Origin: an uncultured Eubacteriales bacterium
GTDB taxonomy: Bacteria > Bacillota > Clostridia > Oscillospirales > Acutalibacteraceae
Length of the DNA: 6,257 nt
Direction: 5' to 3'
NCBI GenBank assembly: GCA_934408795.1
Contig: CAKRVQ010000070.1
Span: 1-6,257 of the forward strand
Numbering within the stretch: the stretch's first letter is position 1; each line of letters starts with the position of its first letter. The notes below the pieces were generated by a model, which ran no database searches, was not told the DNA's origin, and saw only the letters and a program-made list of their open reading frames with translations. Position numbers and translations under genes: made by a program. Of the stretch, positions 1 through 5,002 are shown piece after piece.

Positions 1-1390
1 TTATATAGGTCAGCAGTATCCTCAGTATCAGTAATGATATAAGGGTAATCGCACAGGTGACCCAAAATCTCACAATATAAGTTTCATCGGTCGGATCGGT
101 ATAAAGGCCGAACTTGACAAAGTTGCCGTTTTCGTCTTTTTCGGACGGCATAAGCCCGAACACAAGAGTGACCGTGACTGTTATTGCAGCGACCCATTTA
201 TAAGAGGGCATCCAGTCAGCCGAGCGATCCTCGCAAGCCATTGAGGTGGCGAGACAGAGAATGAGTATCGGCATATAGAACCATCTCGCATAATATGCCG
301 TGTTGAACATAACGAAAGCACTGTTCAGTATGGGCACGAGTGCCATAAACAACGATATCCATACAAGGTAGTTTATCCAATGCTTTTTGTTTGTGCGCAT
401 CCAGGTAAGCGCGCCGACGAGACCGAACACGGGCAGCCACCCGCCGAGGCTCGACCACTTGACATCGGCGGTCGGGAAGAAGACGGGTCGTGCGGGAATG
501 TCCGGCGGAAAGAAGAACACCTCCAGAATGTTGAGATATATCTGACCGCGCGGATGAAGGATCGCACCCCAGCCGTAAACGGTACTGTCAAGACGACTGT
601 TCTGCATTACCGCAAGAACAGACGGCAGCAGGATGGCAGCAGATAACAACAATCCCAGCACGCATTCTGCGAGCATCATAAAGAACCGTCCGACCGTTAT
701 GCGAATGTTTTTTGTGAGCAGCCGAACAAACCAATATATTATAACAAAGACGACCATTCCGAAGAAGAAGAAATAGTTGACGGTCGAACAGGCGAAGACC
801 GCAAGCAGCAGGACGCCCCTGCGGTTTTCAGTGATGAACAACTCAAGCGCAAGCAGCAATAACGGAAAGAAAACTATCGCCTCATGGAAATGATTGAAAA
901 AGATATTATAAACGGAAAAACCGGAAAAAGCGTACAATAACCCGCCGATGCAGGCGGCTGTGGGGGTTTTGGTGAAACGCCTGATATACATATAAGCGGT
1001 GAGAGCCGCAAAAGAAAACTTGAGTATCAGCAACGGACCCATCATATAAGGGAGCATCCACTCGGGGAAGGGAAGCGTCAGCCAGAAGAAGGGCGAACCG
1101 AGGGTGTAAAAACTGTACGATCCGATGAAGTTGACTCCGAGGTCGGTTCCCCAGTCCCAAAAAATGTTGCCTTCGCGTATCATCCTGTGGCAGAGCTTGT
1201 AAAAAGGGATCTGCTGCACATTGAAGTCACCGTAAAAGATAAAATATCCGTGACCTGTGATTATATAGGGAAGAAAAAACGCCGTGGCGGTAAGAAAAGC
1301 AATAAGAAATGTTTTGAATTTCATTTCTTTTTGTCTTTTCAACGGCGATGTGTCGAGTGATTGAATAAAGTTTTCCAGGCTTTTATCCAT
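1..1390 (-). CDS. YfhO-family multi-spanning membrane protein (GT-C-like), C-terminal part outside the window
   Basis: An uninterrupted minus-strand reading frame of 463 codons runs off the left edge without a stop; YfhO proteins are usually about 850 residues or longer, so roughly half is present. It has a charged N-terminus, a first membrane segment at about residues 25-44, then the loop GDFNVQQIPFY (D55) and a Trp/Tyr/Phe-rich stretch (FWDWGTDLG), followed by many hydrophobic segments. That arrangement is typical of the YfhO family (PF09586), related to GT-C glycosyltransferases; the acidic loop residue is the probable catalytic site by analogy. Bacillus YfhO acts in lipoteichoic-acid glycosylation; the substrate here is unknown. 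I chose the ATG at 1390-1388 because it lies about 30 bases below a good promoter and after AAGGAA. An in-frame ATG at 1324-1322 starts just before the first membrane segment but has no clear ribosome binding site. The gene is divergent from the YfbR gene. Confidence 0.85.
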   Translation of the reverse strand, partial: MDKSLENFIQSLDTSPLKRQKEMKFKTFLIAFLTATAFFLPYIITGHGYFIFYGDFNVQQIPFYKLCHRMIREGNIFWDWGTDLGVNFIGSYSFYTLGSPFFWLTLPFPEWMLPYMMGPLLILKFSFAALTAYMYIRRFTKTPTAACIGGLLYAFSGFSVYNIFFNHFHEAIVFFPLLLLALELFITENRRGVLLLAVFACSTVNYFFFFGMVVFVIIYWFVRLLTKNIRITVGRFFMMLAECVLGLLLSAAILLPSVLAVMQNSRLDSTVYGWGAILHPRGQIYLNILEVFFFPPDIPARPVFFPTADVKWSSLGGWLPVFGLVGALTWMRTNKKHWINYLVWISLFMALVPILNSAFVMFNTAYYARWFYMPILILCLATSMACEDRSADWMPSYKWVAAITVTVTLVFGLMPSEKDENGNFVKFGLYTDPTDETYIVRFWVTCAITLISLLILRILLTYI

Positions 1391-1401
1391 TTGCTTTTCC
1401 G

Positions 1402-1407
1402 TTCCTT
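1402..1407 (-). promoter_or_regulatory. Probable ribosome binding site of the YfhO-family gene
   Basis: Read on the minus strand this is AAGGAA, 11 bases before the ATG at 1390-1388; a second purine run, GGAAAAG, lies closer (1394-1400). It favours this start over the internal ATG at 1324, which is preceded only by an A-rich stretch. The spacing is somewhat long, so the start remains open. Confidence 0.45.
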
Positions 1408-1421
1408 AAATAATTATTGTA

Positions 1422-1449
1422 TTGATATTATAGCATTTTATGGTATAAT
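1422..1449 (+). promoter_or_regulatory. Predicted sigma-A/sigma-70-type promoter for the YfbR/pseudokinase unit
   Basis: On the plus strand, TTGATA (1422-1427) and a perfect TATAAT (1444-1449) are separated by 16 bases. The -10 box is preceded by TGG, an extended -10 (TG-N) element. Transcription would start near 1456, leaving a leader of about 70 bases before the ATG at 1526. The -35 box shares base 1427 with the opposing promoter's -10 box. Confidence 0.75.
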
Positions 1450-1455
1450 ATTCAA
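1427..1455 (-). promoter_or_regulatory. Predicted sigma-A/sigma-70-type promoter for the YfhO-family gene
   Basis: On the minus strand, a -35 box TTGAAT (1455-1450) and a perfect -10 box TATAAT (1432-1427) are separated by exactly 17 bases. Transcription would start near 1420, giving a leader of about 30 bases before the ATG at 1390. It overlaps the plus-strand promoter almost completely. Confidence 0.75.
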
Positions 1456-1525
1456 TGATAAAAATGCGGGATGCGGTGAAATGATGAGCTTGCCCGCACC
1501 TGCCGAAAGGAATCACACCTTAACA

Positions 1526-2122
1526 ATGAGATCCAATTTATATGCATTGCTCTTCAGAATGAGGTATATCAATCGCTGGTCGCTTATGCAGTGCTTCAGA
1601 AACGAAAACCTCACGGAGCATTCCCTTGAGACCGCACTTATTGCCTATGCCCTTGCCGTTATAGAAAACGAAAAGTTCGGCGGGAGAGTAAACGAGGAAA
1701 GAACCGCCCTTGTCGCAATGCTTCACGATGCACCCGAAATTCTCACCGGTGACCTGCCTACGCCCGTAAAACACGGCTCCTCGACCGTTGAAAGCGCTTA
1801 TGCGGGAATTGAGACCGAAGCAAAGCGTCTGCTTGTAGAAATGTCACCCGACTATATGAAGAGCAGAATAGACGGTATACTTAATGAAGAGGATGAAAAG
1901 ATCACCGCGCTCGTAAAGGCTGCGGATAAGATATCCGCCTACTTGAAGTGCCTTGATGAGCTTAAAATGGGTAATCCCGAATTTAATGATGCAGCCGTTT
2001 CCACATATAATGTTATTGAGAGCCTTAATTGCCCTGCGGCAGACGAGTTTTTGAGAGTGTTTACCGACGGATTTAAACTCACTCTCGACGGCTTGAAGGG
2101 CACCGACCGAGAAATGCCGTAA
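1526..2122 (+). CDS. yfbR: YfbR-type 5'-deoxynucleotidase, HD domain
   Basis: The 198-residue product matches E. coli YfbR (199 residues) closely along its length, for example INRW near the N-terminus, EHSL, HDAPEILTGDLPTPVK and AYLKCLDEL. YfbR is a cytosolic metal-dependent phosphohydrolase that removes the 5' phosphate from deoxyribonucleoside monophosphates, feeding dNTP pool control and salvage. The HD metal ligands are all present: H32, H67-D68 and D134. R17-W18 correspond to the E. coli pair that selects against ribonucleotides, and E71 to the catalytic-site glutamate. I chose the ATG at 1526 because it gives the family length and N-terminus; AAAGGA at 1506-1511 precedes it at a long spacing of 14. 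In-frame ATGs at 1481 and 1484 would add about 15 residues with no family match. A TTG at 1361 would place the N-terminus across the promoter. It is first in the unit, 66 bases before the pseudokinase gene. Confidence 0.92.
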   Translation: MRSNLYALLFRMRYINRWSLMQCFRNENLTEHSLETALIAYALAVIENEKFGGRVNEERTALVAMLHDAPEILTGDLPTPVKHGSSTVESAYAGIETEAKRLLVEMSPDYMKSRIDGILNEEDEKITALVKAADKISAYLKCLDELKMGNPEFNDAAVSTYNVIESLNCPAADEFLRVFTDGFKLTLDGLKGTDREMP

Positions 2123-2176
2123 CCTGCCGTGCAGCTCTTCAGAATTTACCGAAAACAACGCTGACTTATTCTTTTG

Positions 2177-2182
2177 AAAGGA
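2177..2182 (+). promoter_or_regulatory. Ribosome binding site of the zinc-ribbon/PASTA protein
   Basis: AAAGGA lies 6 bases before the ATG at 2189. This decides the start: an upstream in-frame TTG at 2174 overlaps the site itself and is therefore rejected. No terminator or convincing promoter is visible in the 66-base gap after the YfbR gene, so the two genes are probably co-transcribed. Confidence 0.75.
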
Positions 2183-2188
2183 ATCGCC

Positions 2189-3832
2189 ATGAAAAACATT
2201 GACAGGCTTTGCCCGAATTGTATGAAGGAGTCGAACGGTGCCCAACCGTGCCCTTACTGCGGATTTACGCGTCCAGAATCACCCGACCCTAAGTACCTTC
2301 ATATCGGTACCAGGATCATGAAACGCTACCTTGTCGGCAACCCGGTAGATAGCAGCGGAGACGGAGTTACATATATCTGCTTCGACGGCGACACCGAGAA
2401 TACCGTTTGGCTCAGGGAGTATTGCCCCGCCGAATTGTGCACACGAAACGAAAAAGGCGGGATAGTCCCGACAGAAGGCAAAGAAGCGGAATTCGAACAG
2501 GGCGTAAAGGCGTTTTCGGAACTCACGGAAAAGCTTAAACTGCATAATGATATCCCTGCGCTGCTGCCCGTTACCGAAACATTTGAAGGCAACGGCACTG
2601 CTTATTGCATTTATGAAAGCACCGATGCTATCACTTTAAGAGAATTCCTCTTGAGGAACGGCGGAACAATATCTTGGGATCAGGCACGCCCTTTGTTTTT
2701 GCCTTTCCTTACATCACTTTCAACCCTGCACTCGGCAGGGATATATCACTACGGCATTTCGCCCGAGACCGTTTTGGTGACAAAGGACGGCAAACTGAAA
2801 CTAACGGGATTCTGCACCGCCGATGCGAGGACCGCAAACGGCTCGCTGAAGGCGCAGTTGTTCCCCGGGTTTGCTGCCGTTGAGCAGTACGGCTCTATCG
2901 GAACCTGCGGACCGTGGACAGATGCATATGCAGTAGCTGCGGTGTTGTACAGGGTGCTTGTCGGGAATCCCCCGGTTGAGTCGATCTCCCGAGTGACAAA
3001 CGACACTCTTACGCTGCCTCAGAAACTCACATCCTCGGTTCCTAAGGAAGTGACCGAAGCGCTCGCCGAGGCCCTCCAGATAATGCCGGAGGAGCGTACT
3101 CAAAACATCGAATCAATGAGGTTGCTGCTCGCGAGCGCTGAGGATAAGCAGAGCCGTAAGGGTGAGAAGGATAAAGACAAAAGCAAATTCAAATCATATA
3201 TGCTCCTGACAACTGTTATGACAATACTTATTTTTGCCGCGGCAGCCGCACTTATTTATGTATTTGTCATAATGCCCAATGCGGGCGGCAATGCAAGCTC
3301 CGATCTGCCGTCGCAGATCTCGTCGGATATTTCTTCGGATGTGAGCAGCCGAGCAACAGAACCGGTCGGAACCGTCAAGGTCGACAGTTTCACGGGAAAG
3401 GTGTTTTCGGAGTTGCTTGCCGATGCGAGCCTGAACCAAAAATACAACTTTGTTATAGAAGCAAAAAAATACAGTGAGTCATACGGAAGCCGCTATGTCA
3501 TATCACAGTCACCTGACGCAGGCAGACTTGTCGATCCCGATAAGGACGGCAAAGTGACCGTTAAGCTGATCATCAGCCTCGGAAGCTATGAGACAGAAAT
3601 GCCGAATGTAGTCGGTCTCGGAAAGGATGAGGCTATCTTTGCGCTTATGAAGGCGGGATTCCAGTATGACAATATAAGCGTTATAGAAAAATATGATACG
3701 ACCGCTAAACCTTCAAGTGTTATATCTGTGACTCCTGCGGCGGGAGAACCCGTAAACCCCGATTCATATGTTGTTATAACATATAATTCCTATTCCGAGA
3801 CCGAGGAACAAAACGCTGCGCGCGGCAGATGA
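2189..3832 (+). CDS. Membrane-anchored zinc-ribbon / kinase-fold (predicted pseudokinase) / double PASTA protein
   Basis: The 547-residue product has four parts. (1) A zinc ribbon with C8-C11 and C21-C24 (CPNC...CPYC). (2) A Ser/Thr kinase-like domain at about 38-315. (3) A membrane segment at about 337-362, after a Lys-rich stretch, then a Ser/Asp-rich linker (366-391). (4) Two PASTA-like repeats at about 394-467 and 468-536, the second opening MPNVVG. Topology is probably kinase fold inside, PASTA outside, as in PrkC/StkP, whose PASTA domains bind peptidoglycan or muropeptides. The kinase core looks inactive: the VAIK lysine aligns with R76 (VWLREY), HRD reads HYG (G189), the metal-binding Asn aligns with T194 and DFG reads GFC (207-209). 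Fold landmarks after the activation loop persist (PGFAAVEQY, GPWTDAYAVA). Clostridial relatives with the same zinc ribbon keep HRD and DFG, as I recall them. I infer a sensor or scaffold rather than an enzyme. It is probably co-transcribed with yfbR and ends before a strong hairpin. Confidence 0.85.
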   Translation: MKNIDRLCPNCMKESNGAQPCPYCGFTRPESPDPKYLHIGTRIMKRYLVGNPVDSSGDGVTYICFDGDTENTVWLREYCPAELCTRNEKGGIVPTEGKEAEFEQGVKAFSELTEKLKLHNDIPALLPVTETFEGNGTAYCIYESTDAITLREFLLRNGGTISWDQARPLFLPFLTSLSTLHSAGIYHYGISPETVLVTKDGKLKLTGFCTADARTANGSLKAQLFPGFAAVEQYGSIGTCGPWTDAYAVAAVLYRVLVGNPPVESISRVTNDTLTLPQKLTSSVPKEVTEALAEALQIMPEERTQNIESMRLLLASAEDKQSRKGEKDKDKSKFKSYMLLTTVMTILIFAAAAALIYVFVIMPNAGGNASSDLPSQISSDISSDVSSRATEPVGTVKVDSFTGKVFSELLADASLNQKYNFVIEAKKYSESYGSRYVISQSPDAGRLVDPDKDGKVTVKLIISLGSYETEMPNVVGLGKDEAIFALMKAGFQYDNISVIEKYDTTAKPSSVISVTPAAGEPVNPDSYVVITYNSYSETEEQNAARGR

Positions 3833-3896
3833 GCTTTTTCGGCACTGTGTCACGGCAGAAATCTTTCCATATTAACACACCCTAAAAAGATACACC

Positions 3897-3945
3897 GAGC
3901 CCGCCCGTCGGCGCACCACACGCGCCGACGGGCGGGCTCTCTTTC
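3897..3945 (+). terminator. Strong stem-loop terminator after the pseudokinase gene, possibly bidirectional
   Basis: An 18-bp perfect stem (3897-3914 with 3922-3939; arms start GAGCCCGCCC and end GGGCGGGCTC) encloses a 7-base loop, ACCACAC. It is followed on the plus strand by TCTTTC, a modest U-rich tail. On the minus strand the stem is followed after a few bases by ATCTTTTTAG, so it could also stop transcription arriving from the HAD side. It begins 64 bases after the stop codon at 3832. Confidence 0.7.
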
Positions 3946-3965
3946 ACTGTGATCGCATAACTTAC

Positions 3966-3990
3966 GGGCGCCGCACCCTGCGCGGCGCCC
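3966..3990. repeat. GC-rich palindromic repeat, copy 1
   Basis: The arms GGGCGCCGC and GCGGCGCCC are exact reverse complements around a 7-base centre, ACCCTGC. If read from the minus strand, the stem can extend to 11 pairs including one G-U, with an AGG loop. It is the longest of the three copies. Confidence 0.85.
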
Positions 3991-4010
3991 CCTTAAACCT
4001 ACCGAATCCC

Positions 4011-4031
4011 GCGCCGCACCCTGCGCGGCGC
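4011..4031. repeat. GC-rich palindromic repeat, copy 2
   Basis: The 21-base core is identical to that of copy 1: arms GCGCCGC and GCGGCGC around ACCCTGC. The outer flanking G/C pairs of copy 1 are missing here. CTTAA follows, resembling the CTTAAA word after copy 1. Confidence 0.85.
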
Positions 4032-4055
4032 TTAATACACTTTAAGTCACATATT

Positions 4056-4069
4056 GCACCGTATGGTGC
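4056..4069. repeat. Short inverted repeat between palindrome copies 2 and 3
   Basis: GCACC and GGTGC form a 5-bp stem around GTAT. It is followed by CTTAAAAACC, which resembles the CTTAAACC after copy 1. It may therefore be a diverged member of the same repeat family, or simply a small chance palindrome. Confidence 0.5.
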
Positions 4070-4089
4070 CTTAAAAACCGTGTACTCAC

Positions 4090-4111
4090 GCGCCGCACTC
4101 CTGCGCGGCGC
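4090..4111. repeat. GC-rich palindromic repeat, copy 3
   Basis: The arms GCGCCGC and GCGGCGC are the same as in copies 1 and 2, but the centre is one base longer (ACTCCTGC). Read from the minus strand it can form nine pairs with one G-U and an AGGA loop. It lies about 30 bases past the end of the HAD gene, so it would sit in that gene's 3' untranslated RNA and might stabilise or help end the transcript. The nearest T-run on that strand is about 12 bases past the stem, so it is not a classic terminator. Confidence 0.8.
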
Positions 4112-4142
4112 CCCTATCCGTACCATTGCTTCCTGTGATTTG

Positions 4143-4856
4143 TCAAAGAATCTCCTTTATTTCGGATAAAGACGCCACGGAGTAATCCGGCAGCGTGTCG
4201 GTGTACTTCCGCGCCTTTCGGTTCAGGTGTATCGTAATAATTCCGGCATCATTGCCGCCTTTTATGTCGGCAGTCAGAGAATCTCCGATCATAACCGCCT
4301 CACTCGGCCGAATTCCGCCTGCGTTTGTAAGACAGTACTCAAAAAAATCACCGCTCGGCTTTTCCGCACCGATCTCATCCGATATAAACATCTTCTTGAA
4401 GTACCCATCAAGTCCCGCTGCACGCATTCTCGATTCCTGTTGACCCCGTGAGGAATTACTCGCAATGTAAAGAGGGTATTTTTTGACTAAATAATCAAGC
4501 ATCTCTTTTGCTCCGTCAACTGGTACCGCAGTGAAGAAGAGGTGCTTTTTGAATACAAGCTCAAAGTCATATCCGCCGATGTTGCGCGATACTCCCGCCT
4601 TATCAAATATAATGTCCCAGCGCATATGAAATAACTCGTCCTTGGTTATTTCCTTTCGCTCAACACGCTCCCACAGACCGTCGTTTACAGAAGAGAAAGT
4701 ATCAAAGAATCCGTCGCCGAGTGCGATACCGAGCTCGCTCGCCGCCTCTGATATTGCAGCCTTTGCGCTCATATCAAAATCAAGAAGCGTGCCGTCAATG
4801 TCTATAAACAACACCTTGATGTCGGACAGTTTGTTTTTGTCGGTATATGATATCAT
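4143..4856 (-). CDS. HAD-superfamily phosphatase, YjjG/YfnB-type (probable nucleoside 5'-monophosphatase)
   Basis: The product has 237 residues and carries all four HAD motifs in order. Motif I is DIDGT with nucleophile D19 and acid/base D21. Motif II is S133 in IASNS, motif III is K166 in AEKP, and motif IV is GDS...D with D192 and D197. The cap region contains VNDGLWERVERKEIT, and near the C-terminus are FISDEIGAEKP and GDSLTADIKGGNDAG. These resemble E. coli YjjG (VN..LW..., ISEEVGVAKP, GDTAESDILGG), a cytosolic nucleotidase acting on dUMP, dTMP and non-canonical pyrimidine nucleotides. The fit to that subfamily is good but substrate is inferred; other small phosphate esters are possible. 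I chose the ATG at 4856 because AAAGGAG precedes it and the HAD domain starts soon after. An upstream in-frame start at 4985 would add 43 basic, unrelated residues and begin inside the hairpin region. It follows the CofE-like gene on the same strand after 146 bases. Confidence 0.88.
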   Translation of the reverse strand: MISYTDKNKLSDIKVLFIDIDGTLLDFDMSAKAAISEAASELGIALGDGFFDTFSSVNDGLWERVERKEITKDELFHMRWDIIFDKAGVSRNIGGYDFELVFKKHLFFTAVPVDGAKEMLDYLVKKYPLYIASNSSRGQQESRMRAAGLDGYFKKMFISDEIGAEKPSGDFFEYCLTNAGGIRPSEAVMIGDSLTADIKGGNDAGIITIHLNRKARKYTDTLPDYSVASLSEIKEIL

Positions 4857-4867
4857 TCCCGATCGCG

Positions 4868-4874
4868 CTCCTTT
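4868..4874 (-). promoter_or_regulatory. Ribosome binding site of the HAD phosphatase gene
   Basis: The minus-strand sequence AAAGGAG is a strong match to the anti-Shine-Dalgarno complement and lies 11 bases before the ATG at 4856. The spacing is at the long end, but it is the only good site near any candidate start, so it decides the start. Confidence 0.65.
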
Positions 4875-4951
4875 CGTTATATATTGAAACAGCACTCTCC
4901 GAGTCCCGCCCGCGAGAATAAGAATAAGCGCTGCCCGCCGATTAAATAAGT

Positions 4952-4977
4952 AATGCCGCTGCTGAACGCGCGGCATT
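4952..4977 (-). terminator. Possible weak terminator after the CofE-like gene
   Basis: On the minus strand the arms AATGCCGC and GCGGCATT form an 8-bp stem around a 10-base loop, about 25 bases after the CofE-like stop codon. The tail, ACTTATTTAA, is only moderately T-rich, so termination would be partial. If it works, the HAD gene needs read-through or its own promoter; I see no convincing promoter in the remaining leader. Confidence 0.45.
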
Positions 4978-5002
4978 GCAAACATTTGAAAGTCTAAATC
5001 TA

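Larger units (their letters stand above)
3833..4142. other. Convergent intergenic region with terminator and hairpin cluster, no gene seen
   Basis: This stretch of 310 bases separates the convergent pseudokinase and HAD genes. I find no credible coding region in it. It contains the large terminator-like stem (3897-3945), three copies of a GC-rich palindrome and a short inverted repeat, separated by AT-richer spacers that share CTTAAA-type words. Confidence 0.8.

Noticed and set aside
1455..1484. Nine-codon leader peptide ORF (ATG at 1455) in the yfbR leader
   Set aside because: It would start at or before the predicted transcription start, has no ribosome binding site and shows no attenuator-type codon run.
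1465..1498. Possible riboswitch or hairpin in the yfbR leader (TGCGGG pairing with CCCGCA)
   Set aside because: It is a single 6-bp stem around a 22-base loop in a leader of only about 70 bases. No known riboswitch motif is recognisable.
1361..1525. N-terminal extension of YfbR from a TTG at 1361 or ATGs at 1481/1484
   Set aside because: The TTG start lies upstream of the predicted transcription start and overlaps the divergent gene. The added residues match nothing in YfbR, whereas the ATG at 1526 reproduces the family length.
2189..3832. Calling the zinc-ribbon/PASTA protein an active PrkC-type Ser/Thr kinase
   Set aside because: The HRD, DFG and VAIK positions all carry substitutions incompatible with normal phosphotransfer, so an active-kinase label would mislead.
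3966..4111. CRISPR array from regularly repeated palindromes
   Set aside because: Copy spacing is uneven (45 and 79 bases between starts), the repeats are short and almost fully palindromic, and no cas gene is present.
4857..4985. 43-residue N-terminal extension of the HAD phosphatase
   Set aside because: The extension is basic and low in family similarity, crosses the putative terminator hairpin and has no ribosome binding site. The start at 4856 has AAAGGAG upstream.
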